A stretch of DNA of 64,000 bases, taken from Lentilactobacillus buchneri (GTDB lineage: Bacteria > Bacillota > Bacilli > Lactobacillales > Lactobacillaceae). Positions 43,645-51,833 of the stretch are shown here, piece after piece (position 1 is the stretch's first letter; every line of letters starts with the position of its first letter). The notes beneath the pieces were generated by a model, which had not been told where the DNA came from, made no database searches, and saw only the letters and a list, made by a program, of their open reading frames with translations. The position numbers and the translations under genes were made by a program. The stretch spans positions 1,302,001-1,366,000 of the forward strand of contig NZ_CP073066.1 in NCBI RefSeq assembly GCF_018314255.1, read 5' to 3'.

Positions 43645-44526
43645 GTGAATATCAACGATTTAAAATATTACGTTTCTCTATCAACCGAAAAGAATTTTTC
43701 CAGGGTTGCTCAAGACTATTCGGTCAGCCAGCCGACTATCTCCGCCGCGATTAAGCGACTTGAAGCCGCATTTGGCAGCCGACTCTTAGTCAGGGGAAAC
43801 CCACACCAGGCAATTACCCTGACGACTGCGGGGGAGCAACTGTTAGTTCATGCAAATGAAATTTTGTATCATTACCGACTCGCAGTCCGGGAGATTGAAA
43901 ATAGTCACCGCCAGCAGTTGGTGATTGGAATGCCGCCGATTATTGAGACTAATTACTTTCCGATGGTCGCAAAGCAGCTGCCGGTATCAGATCTTAATCA
44001 CATTCAAACTGTCGAAGAAGGGTCGCTGTCTGCGCTCCGGGATCTGAAAAGCGGTCAATTGGACGTTTCATTTTTGGGGTACGTGGATGATGTGACTGAT
44101 TCTGAGCTGATCGTTGATGAATTTGATCAGCAGCACTTTTCGATTCTCGTTGCCAAGGACAGCCCCTTGGCCAAACTCACTGAAGTTTCTTTCAACCAGT
44201 TAAAGAACGAATCGTTCATTTTATTTAAAAATAATTTTGTCCACGATCGGGTCTTTCACACCCTTGCTCAACAAAATCACATTCGGCCGCAGGTGATTTT
44301 CAGATCCAGTGAGGCACAAAGCATCGTCAATATGGTTGCCGACGGCATTGGTGTCAGCCTGTTGACTCAAGCAGTTAAGGTTAATAATCCCAATGTGGTC
44401 GCTTTAAGATTGACCGATGAGGCCCAGCCAGTCTTCAAGATTGGCCTGGCCTATCGACAATCGACCGTTTTTGTAAACGACCAACAGCATATTTTGACGA
44501 TGATCAGAGACGCCTTGGGATTGTGA
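43645..44526 (+). CDS. mleR: LysR-family regulator, MleR-like
   Basis: A 293-residue LysR protein with an intact winged helix (NFSRVAQDYSVSQPTISAAIKRLEAAFGSRLL) and substrate-binding domain (QLVIGMPP..., VNMVADGIGVSLLTQA). It is divergent from mleS-fumC, as MleR is in lactic acid bacteria, and should activate them in response to malate. AAGGGGAAATAAAC precedes the GTG start (translated MNIND). The name rests on position and general similarity. Confidence 0.85.
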   Translation: MNINDLKYYVSLSTEKNFSRVAQDYSVSQPTISAAIKRLEAAFGSRLLVRGNPHQAITLTTAGEQLLVHANEILYHYRLAVREIENSHRQQLVIGMPPIIETNYFPMVAKQLPVSDLNHIQTVEEGSLSALRDLKSGQLDVSFLGYVDDVTDSELIVDEFDQQHFSILVAKDSPLAKLTEVSFNQLKNESFILFKNNFVHDRVFHTLAQQNHIRPQVIFRSSEAQSIVNMVADGIGVSLLTQAVKVNNPNVVALRLTDEAQPVFKIGLAYRQSTVFVNDQQHILTMIRDALGL

Positions 44527-44633
44527 GATGACGGCCAGCCATTGAAATGATTTTGACACCAACGGCTTTATGAGGTATATTATATCCAAATTCTAATCAT
44601 TTTATAATATAACACAATGAGGACGATGGCGTG

Positions 44634-45632
44634 ATGAAAAAGATTTTGGCATACAACATTTTAGGATACGAAAAAGAGTTTGTGCTCGAATGGGCGGCGG
44701 AGCATCCAGATGTTCAGGTTGATTTCAATGACGTGGAATTACACGACGATACTGTCGATCTTGCTAAAGGGTATGACGGCATTGATTACCGTCAGCGCAG
44801 CATGCTCAGCGAAACACCGGATTTATATCGCAAACTCCGTGATTTTGGCATCACCCAGCTTTCCTTGAGGTCGGCAGGGGTTGATTCTTGTAATCTAAAA
44901 TGGGCCAAAGAATATGGGTTGACGATTTCCAATGTTCCCTCATATTCACCAGAAGCGGTCGCTGAAATGACGTTGACCCATGCCCTGAATTTGATCCGCC
45001 ATATCCCACAATTTCAATCACGAATGGCCAAAAATGACTATATTGTTGAGGGCCTGCGCTCACGGGAACTATCGGAAATGACGATTGGCATCATTGGGGT
45101 TGGCCGCATCGGCAGCACGGTTGCCAAGATTTTTAAACGTTTTGGCGCCCGGGTATTGGGAAATGACATTCACGAAAACGACGCGTTTCGAGATCTGGTT
45201 ACATATACCTCCAAGGAAGACATTTTTAAAAACGCCGATCTCATCACAATGCATACCTACATGAGTGATGAGAATTACCATATGATCGACAAAGCCCAAT
45301 TTACGCAAATGAAACCATCCGCGTTTTTCATCAACTGTTCCCGCGGTCCCATCATCAATACAGACGCACTGATTGATGCTCTGCAAAATCATCAGATTGC
45401 CGGAGCCGGCATCGATGTCATTGAAAATGAGACGGAGATTTTTAATCAGTCGTTTGATGGGGACATTCCGCTTAAGGAATATACCAAGTTGAAGGCGATG
45501 GACAATGTTTTCTTAACGCCCCATGTGGCTTTTTACACCGACATTGCTGTCAAGAATATGGTCAAACAATCTCTTGATGACACGCTAAAACTAATTACTG
45601 GTCAGACGACGGGCCATACGATCCATGTGTAA
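44634..45632 (+). CDS. D-2-hydroxyacid dehydrogenase (D-lactate dehydrogenase-like)
   Basis: A 332-residue NAD-dependent dehydrogenase. GIIGVGRIGSTVAKIFKRFG is the Rossmann loop; NCSRGPIINTDAL (catalytic Arg), IDVIENET (Glu) and LTPHVAFYTD (His) form the triad. It reduces pyruvate or larger 2-ketoacids to D-hydroxyacids. The catalytic set and length match D-LDH/D-hydroxyisocaproate dehydrogenase; lactobacilli have several paralogs, so it need not be the main D-LDH. Start is ATG at 44634 or the GTG just before it, both after GAGGA. Confidence 0.88.
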   Translation: MKKILAYNILGYEKEFVLEWAAEHPDVQVDFNDVELHDDTVDLAKGYDGIDYRQRSMLSETPDLYRKLRDFGITQLSLRSAGVDSCNLKWAKEYGLTISNVPSYSPEAVAEMTLTHALNLIRHIPQFQSRMAKNDYIVEGLRSRELSEMTIGIIGVGRIGSTVAKIFKRFGARVLGNDIHENDAFRDLVTYTSKEDIFKNADLITMHTYMSDENYHMIDKAQFTQMKPSAFFINCSRGPIINTDALIDALQNHQIAGAGIDVIENETEIFNQSFDGDIPLKEYTKLKAMDNVFLTPHVAFYTDIAVKNMVKQSLDDTLKLITGQTTGHTIHV

Positions 45633-45655
45633 TGGAGAACCTCTAATGACAAATT

Positions 45656-45706
45656 AAAAAGGTGAATCGCAAACCAATTCAGTAACTGGTTTCCGATTCA
45701 CCTTTT
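45656..45706. terminator. bidirectional terminator
   Basis: AAAAGGTGAATCG..AAACCA / TGGTTT..CGATTCACCTTTT, nearly perfect, with A and T runs on both sides. Serves the D-hydroxyacid dehydrogenase and the convergent adenosyltransferase gene. Confidence 0.88.
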
Positions 45707-45711
45707 CCCAA

Positions 45712-46248
45712 CTAACATTTACTTTTAATCTCGTCATAGCCTTCCAGGTAATTGGCATAACGTGCAAGGGCGAATAAGTAATCCGACAAACGGTTGAGAT
45801 ACTCAAAGATTTCATCATTGAGCGGTTGCTGCTTGTCGTTTAATTCAACGACCATTCTTTCAGCTCGTCGTGCCAAAGCCCGGGCATATTGGAGCGACGC
45901 CCCGGCTTGATTGCCGCCAGGGAGAATGAAGGCTTTGATGGCAGGCAATTTGGCCATAATTTCATCAATTTGTACTTCCAGCTTTTTGGTGTCGTCAAAG
46001 GTAATGTTGTGGTGACGTTTAACGGTGATATCTGCCTGTAATTCATACAGGTTTCGCTGGATTGTTTGGATGGTCGGTGCCAGTGAAGCACTCTTGGGGG
46101 ACAGGACTGAAATTACATAGCCAAGCCATGAATCCAGTTCATCCAGTGCCCCTAATGCCTCAATTTGCAGGTCGTACTTCGGCACCATTTTTCCGGTTAC
46201 CTGCTTGGTTTTGCCGTGATCGCCGACTTTGGTGTAGATCTTTAACAT
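45712..46248 (-). CDS. corrinoid (cob(I)alamin) adenosyltransferase, PduO type
   Basis: A 178-residue four-helix-bundle enzyme that moves the adenosyl group of ATP onto cob(I)alamin. Signatures are YTKVGDHGKTKQVTG (ATP loop), LDELDSWLGYV and LARRAERMVVEL...LNRLSDYLFALARYAN (cobalamin side, with the R-x-x-E and Ser/Asp residues). It follows the adenosylcobalamin-dependent ribonucleotide reductase gene in the same direction, supplying its cofactor. A hairpin and repeats lie between them, so they may be separately transcribed. AGGAGG-like GGAGG precedes the ATG. Confidence 0.93.
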   Translation of the reverse strand: MLKIYTKVGDHGKTKQVTGKMVPKYDLQIEALGALDELDSWLGYVISVLSPKSASLAPTIQTIQRNLYELQADITVKRHHNITFDDTKKLEVQIDEIMAKLPAIKAFILPGGNQAGASLQYARALARRAERMVVELNDKQQPLNDEIFEYLNRLSDYLFALARYANYLEGYDEIKSKC

Positions 46249-46271
46249 TGTGATACCTCCATGATGTATGT

Positions 46272-46311
46272 AATGAAAGAGGCCAGCAGCAAGTTAATTG
46301 CCCTGGCCTCT
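46272..46311 (-). terminator. hairpin between rtpR and adenosyltransferase
   Basis: GAGGCCAG/CTGGCCTC stem, followed on the minus strand by TTTCATT. It may end or attenuate transcription into the adenosyltransferase gene. The 46312-46410 part also has a GC-rich hairpin (CTTGGCC/GGCCAAG) but no recognised riboswitch core. Confidence 0.55.
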
Positions 46312-46411
46312 CCGTGGGAATGATCTGTTTTAGGGCTTGGCCGATCGGCGGGGGACCGAGGGGCCAAGGTTGAACGCATTATTTTAGCAGTTGTTTTTAC
46401 CTAGATGAAAC

Positions 46412-46445
46412 GTGCTCGGAGGCAACTGACACTGCGACTCGCACT
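46412..46445. repeat. truncated family A palindromic element
   Basis: Carries the 5' arm GTGCT..GAGGCAACTGACACTGCGA of the 9558 copy joined directly to the CTCGCACT end; the centre is deleted. Confidence 0.6.
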
Positions 46446-46455
46446 CTGGTTGAAA

Positions 46456-46570
46456 TGTGTTCCGCAAGCCAGCTTCCTCCGCTTAATCCGATACACATCT
46501 TCAATGCGAAAACCGCATTAAAGATGTGTATCAAATTAATGCTCGGAAACTAAACGGCTTGCTCCACACT
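46456..46570. repeat. palindromic intergenic element, family A copy after rtpR
   Basis: Opens TGTGTTCCGCAAGCCAGCTT and ends CGGCTTGCTCCACACT, like the 9432 copy, but the tip stem is ATACACATCT..AATGCG / CGCATT..AGATGTGTAT instead. Its last base touches the rtpR TAG stop codon (46571-46573), the same junction as at 9669/9670. Confidence 0.78.
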
Positions 46571-48820
46571 CTATTTCACTGGGCATGCTCCGCCAGCACA
46601 ATCGGTTTGGTCAACCAGTTCGATACCCTTCTTATCATGGTTATCGTTTTGCTTTGCGAAGACCGTTGCGACATCGCCGTGGATTTCCATTACTTTGTCT
46701 TCATAAGTCTTCTCGTCAATTGGTTCCTTAGGAGCTTGTTTGAACTCATTACCAACGTATGGCAGCAATGAAGTTGACTTGGTGGTGAAGCGGTATTGTC
46801 TCATCAATGGGGCAATTTGGTCGCCTTCATCTGGTTGGAAAGTAACGGTACAACTAACGGCGTTGTCTGACCAGTAAGTCTGCAGGAAGGCTTGAGTTGC
46901 GAATTGTTCTGCGATCGAAACGTTTCCGGCTGAAGCGAAGTTCTCGCTGTCGGCGTGTGATGCGCGGATTGGGAATTCGGCAACCATGGTGCTCTTGGTG
47001 TAAACATCTGGTTCAACGTGATAGCCGCAAGCCTTCAAAGCTGGCAGCAGTGGATCTGAATCTTGGAAACGAATCCGTTGGATCAAGTAACCAGCATAGT
47101 GGAAGTGCATGCCTTCAGAGACACCGGCTAATTTGGCAACCGTTCCTGATGGCTTAACAGTGGTGTGCTTGATGGAAGGTTTGCATCCAAGTGTATCAGA
47201 GTAATCTTTATCAGCGCGGACAACGGCTTTGTACAAGCCATCAACTTCTTTAACAACTCGTGGATCGTAAATTGGCTTCTTGATAGCTTCGCCAGTTTCA
47301 GGATCTTTAGCATCTTCATAACCGGTAACAACTCGGTTACCAAATTTAGCCAAAATCCAATCCTGAATTCCTGACATTGAGATACCGATCCGACGGTTAT
47401 TTTCAATGACGTTCCGGGAAACTTCCCAGTCGTAATTGCTGAAAGTAGCCCGCTTTGAGAAACGAGTTCCCAAAGTAAAGGCTTCATCGAGATCCCAACC
47501 TTGTTGACTGGCAACGTAAGGGAAGACTTCAAACAAGTTACATGGCTCACCATTTGCTAAAGAAATTTCACCACAGGGGTTGGTTCCTTCAACATTGGCG
47601 TCGATGTCTTTTTGCAGACCATCGATCTTACGGCCGTAGTTCTTGGAAAGCTCCAAGTTAACAATTCCTGGTTCGCCATTGTGTTGGATTGAATCAGCAA
47701 CCGGCCCGTAGTTGTCGAATTCTGAATCAACTGCCACACTGTTGTTTGATGCCCAACGGTGATGGTAGAGCTTGTCTTTATCCTGCTTCATCGTAATAAA
47801 ATCTTCATCGTCAGCTGAGCCTAAAGCCAATTCGGCTGAACGACGGACATTGCCGGCAACGACAGTCTTTCCGATCAAGTTGCCAATATCAGTGGCATCA
47901 ACCGATGACAAATGGCGGCCAACGCGTGAATTGAGCAGACTGTTAATATCAATTAACATTTCAATCAGTGGCATTGGACCTGAAGCAGTTCCGCCAAAGC
48001 CCTTGATCTTAGCACCCTTTTCACGGATGTCGCTCATATCCAGAACTAAGTCAGTCTTACCATCGGCGTTAGTGCCATTGAAGTGCATATCAATCAAGTG
48101 CGCATTGGCAACCACCCAACCTTCGCGGGTATCTGGCAGACGATAGTAACGAACGTCTTTGATTGAATGATTCTTCAACCATTCATCTTTGTCAGTTGCA
48201 CCCATATCAAGGGAATCCTGGTATGACTTGCTATCCTTGTCGATGATTACTTTCAAATCGATCTTTTTATCAACTAGAGGAATCTTATGAATATTATCTT
48301 TAGTGACAGAAAAACCAACGCCGCCGCCCTTCATCAATTGGTCAAACATGAATGAATAAGGCATCGAAACGGCTGGGGTGTCCGGTTGGAGATACTCTGG
48401 CAAAATGTGGCTGTGGCCATATGATTGTGGGCGAACAGCGATGAACCAACAGTTGTTCAAGGCGTCACCGTTACGGTCCTGATAGCTGGTACCAGAGATC
48501 CAAAGGTTACGGCCTGATGGGGTAGCTGAAAGACCATAAATCAGCTTGTAGAGCTTCTTGGCTTCTTCGGTTAAGTCATCAACAACTTGGGGATCAACGT
48601 TGTCTTCGTGCAGACGAGGGTCAAGGTTGATGTTGCCTTCAACCACCCGTTTAACGGTTTCGTCCCAGTTTTCAGTACGGCCCTTTTCAGGCAGCCAACG
48701 GGCATAAGTCCGCTTGTAGGTAACCCAGCCTAATTCTCCCCAGTGAGGTGTAACTTCTTCTTTAACTTGTTTTATAAATTCATCAGATAGTGAAACTGAT
48801 GAAAGTTTCATTGCTTGCAT
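46571..48820 (-). CDS. rtpR: adenosylcobalamin-dependent ribonucleoside-triphosphate reductase (class II)
   Basis: A 749-residue monomeric class II reductase of the L. leichmannii type, which reduces ribonucleoside triphosphates to deoxy forms using a thiyl radical made from adenosylcobalamin. ALNNCWFIAVRP holds the first redox Cys; EGTNPCGEISLANGEPCNLFEV holds the radical Cys and second redox Cys; the C-terminal DCAGGACPVK is the thiol-exchange pair. SGPMPLIEMLIDINSLL belongs to the allosteric/dimer-mimic region. GGGAGGAATC precedes the ATG at 48820. Paired NrdR-like boxes are upstream, and a corrinoid adenosyltransferase lies downstream. Confidence 0.97.
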   Translation of the reverse strand: MQAMKLSSVSLSDEFIKQVKEEVTPHWGELGWVTYKRTYARWLPEKGRTENWDETVKRVVEGNINLDPRLHEDNVDPQVVDDLTEEAKKLYKLIYGLSATPSGRNLWISGTSYQDRNGDALNNCWFIAVRPQSYGHSHILPEYLQPDTPAVSMPYSFMFDQLMKGGGVGFSVTKDNIHKIPLVDKKIDLKVIIDKDSKSYQDSLDMGATDKDEWLKNHSIKDVRYYRLPDTREGWVVANAHLIDMHFNGTNADGKTDLVLDMSDIREKGAKIKGFGGTASGPMPLIEMLIDINSLLNSRVGRHLSSVDATDIGNLIGKTVVAGNVRRSAELALGSADDEDFITMKQDKDKLYHHRWASNNSVAVDSEFDNYGPVADSIQHNGEPGIVNLELSKNYGRKIDGLQKDIDANVEGTNPCGEISLANGEPCNLFEVFPYVASQQGWDLDEAFTLGTRFSKRATFSNYDWEVSRNVIENNRRIGISMSGIQDWILAKFGNRVVTGYEDAKDPETGEAIKKPIYDPRVVKEVDGLYKAVVRADKDYSDTLGCKPSIKHTTVKPSGTVAKLAGVSEGMHFHYAGYLIQRIRFQDSDPLLPALKACGYHVEPDVYTKSTMVAEFPIRASHADSENFASAGNVSIAEQFATQAFLQTYWSDNAVSCTVTFQPDEGDQIAPLMRQYRFTTKSTSLLPYVGNEFKQAPKEPIDEKTYEDKVMEIHGDVATVFAKQNDNHDKKGIELVDQTDCAGGACPVK

Positions 48821-48877
48821 AATGATTCCTCCCATATGTACATTATATTCTCATTTCGTTTGAATTGCTCGAACTGA

Positions 48878-48924
48878 TACTATATATAGTATATCTAACC
48901 GGTTTCAGAATCAATATATTGTGT
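48878..48924 (-). promoter_or_regulatory. paired NrdR boxes of rtpR
   Basis: Box 1 is ACACAATATATTG on the minus strand (48924-48912). Box 2 is the palindrome TACTATATATAGTA (48878-48891). Their centres are 32 bases apart, about three helical turns, which is the normal arrangement for the NrdR repressor of ribonucleotide reductase genes. Confidence 0.7.
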
Positions 48925-49350
48925 ATTCGGTAGATTTGCTTGTACCCTGCATAATCGCGTGGACTCGCGGATTGGTGAGCTTCAAAAAAATTTGAATCAC
49001 ACTAAGGGTGGTTTTGGGAGTGACAAATAGTTGGATTGATTGAGACCCATTTTGGCTATATATGGGGGTATCTTGTGGATGATTCCCAAAATAGACCACA
49101 TAATGTGTCGTCTTAGGTGACGGATTGTGAGCTGAAAGTGACATTTTGACGTTTTTGCTGTAAAATTCGTGTCTGGACTATCATATGTGGATAAAAAGGA
49201 TAAAATGGAGTATTATCATATACATAGACGAACAAAAAACATAAAAGTAGAAATTTCGTTAACAGTTGTGGCTGTGAAAAGCCTCGATTTTCACACATAT
49301 TAGTCGTTTTTGGTACTTTCTTTCTATCTTATATAATCTGGAGGATCAAG
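48925..49350. other. long intergenic region between rtpR and phosphoribosyltransferase
   Basis: About 420 bases without a convincing gene. A 77-codon minus frame (48911-49144) exists but lacks a ribosome site and runs into a NrdR box. Near the right end TATATAAT (49331-49338) with GGAGG at 49341 fits a promoter for the phosphoribosyltransferase. I see no cobalamin riboswitch. Confidence 0.5.
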
Positions 49351-49905
49351 ATGCAGAAGGAATATGAATTAACAATTGGTAAACTGAAGCGGACACTACC
49401 GATTATCCCGATCACAGACACGGCGGCAATTGCCTCCTTCGTCTTATTGGGGGATGCTGAGTTAACCCGTTATGCCGCTCAGGAGTTGGCCAAGCGGATT
49501 AACATTCCGTTTGATTATCTGGTGACATTGGAGAGCAAAGGGATCCCATTGGCTCAAGAACTGAGCATGATTACCCATCACCCACGTTATTTCGTCTTGC
49601 GAAAGAGTGTTAAGGCGTACATGCGAAACCCAATTGCGATTGGGATGCGTTCGATTACCACTGATTATCATCAACAGCTGGTTTTGGATGGGTGTGACGC
49701 AGAACAGCTTCGAGGCAAACAGGTGATCATTGTGGATGATGTGATCAGTACAGGCGGCTCACTGGCTTCGGCAGAACACTTGTTGAAGAAAGTGGGTGCC
49801 AATGTTGTGCAACGCTGTTCCATTTTAGCCGAGGGACGGGCAACTAGTCGAGATGACTGTGTATTCTTGAATACTTTGCCGGTGTTTGCGGTGAAGAACG
49901 CTTAA
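49351..49905 (+). CDS. purine phosphoribosyltransferase family protein
   Basis: A 184-residue type I phosphoribosyltransferase. VIIVDDVISTGGSLASAE is the PRPP-binding loop (about residues 124-141), FDYLVTLESKGIPLAQELS the early substrate-side strand, and YFVLRKSVKAYM the flexible-loop region. It resembles adenine/xanthine phosphoribosyltransferases and, from context beside ribonucleotide reductase, probably serves purine salvage. CTGGAGG lies before the ATG. Base specificity is not certain. Confidence 0.85.
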   Translation: MQKEYELTIGKLKRTLPIIPITDTAAIASFVLLGDAELTRYAAQELAKRINIPFDYLVTLESKGIPLAQELSMITHHPRYFVLRKSVKAYMRNPIAIGMRSITTDYHQQLVLDGCDAEQLRGKQVIIVDDVISTGGSLASAEHLLKKVGANVVQRCSILAEGRATSRDDCVFLNTLPVFAVKNA

Positions 49906-49921
49906 CATATGATTATAAACT

Positions 49922-49967
49922 GACCGACGCCGTAAATCTTGTTTGAGATTTACGGCGCCGGTTTTTG
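49922..49967. terminator. intrinsic terminator
   Basis: CGCCGTAAATCT/AGATTTACGGCG perfect stem with outer GACCG/CGGTT and TTTTT. Confidence 0.9.
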
Positions 49968-49981
49968 GAATTGTCGTGTCA

Positions 49982-50345
49982 TTATGGGAGATTCTTATAC
50001 TTGGAGAATCCATCGATCAAGAAGTTTGAGATGGCAAGCCATGTGATAAAGAGGGCGATGTTGGCTATTAGTTGAAGCTTTAAGAGTAAGAACAGAAAAC
50101 CAATCGTCGAAACTGTGATGATGATCATTGAAGTTGTGCCGCGCTGATAGTTATGGGAAATTAAATTCAGGATGAAGAGAGTAGACTTTCCAACCAGCAT
50201 AGGTATACCATGCGAGCCAGATTACAACGACGGCAAGAATTAGCCAGATTGAATCAATGTGTAATGCAGTCATACCAATATAGACGATCAATGTGAGGAA
50301 CATTGGTGCGTTAGTGAATAGAGCGTATTTCCAGTTAAATATCAT
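49982..50345 (-). pseudogene. small membrane protein, frameshifted paralog of the upstream gene
   Basis: Starts MIFNWKYALFTNAPM with its own AGGAG and runs to LHPEFNFP before a TAA. The other frame continues HNYQRGTTSMIIITV and ends FSKYKNLP. Joined, they give about 120 residues with four hydrophobic helices and the same layout as the 125-residue neighbour (MKFNWK..., HPELDL...). One extra base near 50145-50155 explains the break. Start overlaps the neighbour's stop by 4 bases. Confidence 0.75.
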
Positions 50346-50719
50346 TTTGCAGCTCTCCTGTAGGATTTGAAGCCGTTAATGACGGAGTAGAATAAACCAA
50401 ATGCCAATAGATAGCCTTCTGGACTTTGTGGATAAAGCCTGAGAATTATGAGGCCAACCATGACGATGATCCACAGTGCCAAGACAACGTTTGCCACTGT
50501 GTTGAATTCAAAGTTTTGTAGATCAAGTTCAGGATGGTTACTGAAGAAAGTCTTGGCATACTTATAATGAACAAAAATATATCCGGCTGAAAAAACACCT
50601 AAAGTGAATAGCAAAGCGATGACATCATTTGTTATGTATAAATGGATTAACAAATAAATGGCGATCAAAGGGATGTATGGGGAAAAGCTAATCAGTGTGA
50701 TCTTCCAATTGAATTTCAT
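50342..50719 (-). CDS. four-span membrane protein, hypothetical
   Basis: 125 residues, four hydrophobic helices in two pairs around a soluble stretch FFSNHPELDLQNFEF. I do not recognise the family. AAGGAG lies 10 bases before the ATG at 50719. It overlaps a related gene by 4 bases, suggesting tandem duplication and a hetero-oligomeric pair. Confidence 0.65.
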   Translation of the reverse strand: MKFNWKITLISFSPYIPLIAIYLLIHLYITNDVIALLFTLGVFSAGYIFVHYKYAKTFFSNHPELDLQNFEFNTVANVVLALWIIVMVGLIILRLYPQSPEGYLLAFGLFYSVINGFKSYRRAAK

Positions 50720-50837
50720 GAAACAACTCTCCTTGTAGTAAGATTCCCCCAACCCTCAGAAAATTGTTGCTTTCAGCGTATCATATACGAAGAAAATCGT
50801 AAAATACTCTTCAAAATATGGTAAACTTTGGGTATTC

Positions 50838-50932
50838 AAATAAGATCACTAGGGGTGCCTTGTGCTGAGATGGTGACTTGCCAATCCCTTTGAACCTGAT
50901 TTGGTTAATACCAACGTAGGGAAGTGGAATAA
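50838..50932 (+). promoter_or_regulatory. TPP (thiamin pyrophosphate) riboswitch
   Basis: The aptamer has the invariant parts in order: GGGGTGCC, GCTGAGATGG, CCCTTTGAACCTGAT, GGTTAATACCAACGTAGGGAA. It represses downstream genes when TPP is plentiful. About 65 bases separate it from the tenA ATG, without a clear terminator, so control of ribosome access at AAGGAGC is more likely. Confidence 0.95.
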
Positions 50933-51000
50933 TGAGTTCGAAAAGTGCCAAGTCCGGTCGCGTTCTATTTGAAAATTTTGCTTTAAGGAGCACTGACCCA

Positions 51001-51697
51001 TGAAATTTTCTGAAGAATTAGTCGCAGCTGGACAGCCAATTTTACACGAGATCTATCAACATCCGTTTGTCGAAGGAATCGGCAATGGAGAATTACCCAA
51101 GAAGCCTTGTCCTTTTATGTTGGTCAGGACTACAACTATCTGAATGCGTTCATCAAGGTGTACGCCGATGCCATTCAAAAATCGCAAACCAGAGCCGATA
51201 TGGCTATTTTTGCCAAACAAATTGACTTTATCCTGAATAGTGAAATCCATCCGCATCACAACTTCTGCAACGTGGCAGGGGTCGAATACGAAACCCTGCA
51301 GCACGAACCACAAGCTCCCGGCACATACCTGTACAACGAACACATGTATCGTGCTGCGCGAACTGGCGACTTGATTGATGTTGTTGCGGCCATGACCCCG
51401 TGTCCATGGACTTACCTGGAAATCGCAAACCGGTTTGTGAAGCAGGGGAAGAATACCGACGACAATGTTTTTAAACCATGGATTGATTTTTACGCTGACA
51501 TGGAAGATGACAGTGACAGCATTTTGCCCCAGTTATTTGCTTTGATTGACCGTGAAGCGGAACACTACGATCAACATCATCTGGATGTGGTCAAAGAAGA
51601 ATTCTTGAAGAGCTGCGAACTGGAATGGGAATTCTGGGATCAAGCGTACCATCAACGCAGTTGGCACTTTGTTAAACCAATGAAACAGTATCGATAA
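51001..51697 (+). pseudogene. tenA: thiaminase II / aminopyrimidine aminohydrolase, frameshifted
   Basis: TenA salvages thiamin breakdown products by hydrolysing aminopyrimidines. The ATG at 51001 (AAGGAGC upstream) starts MKFSEELVAAGQPILHEIYQHPFV, a typical TenA beginning. Near 51093-51100 (AAGAAG) one base is missing; the next frame gives LSFYVGQDYNYLNAFIKVYA and continues to a normal end WHFVKPMKQYR. The active-site Cys, Asp and Glu regions in the second part look intact. With one base restored the protein would be about 232 residues. The TPP riboswitch is intact, which makes decay recent or an assembly error likely. Confidence 0.9.
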
Positions 51698-51711
51698 TTA
51701 AAATGATTCTG

Positions 51712-51744
51712 AGCAGGATTGCAAGTTTGCGATCCTGCTTTTTA
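51712..51744 (+). terminator. intrinsic terminator
   Basis: AGCAGGAT-GCA / TGC-ATCCTGCT stem, then TTTTTATG, after tenA. Confidence 0.88.
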
Positions 51745-51833
51745 TGTACAAATCCATTGACATCAAATGTTTTCCGTAAAATCCGCCAGACGATTATGGT
51801 ATGATAAGCTCAAAAGAAATGGGAGGTATTCGC

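Noticed and set aside
46312..46410. Possible cobalamin riboswitch before the adenosyltransferase
   Set aside because: GC-rich hairpin present, but none of the conserved B12-box bases can be found.
48911..49144. 77-codon minus frame upstream of rtpR
   Set aside because: No ribosome site, unlikely composition, and its end covers a NrdR box and the rtpR control region.
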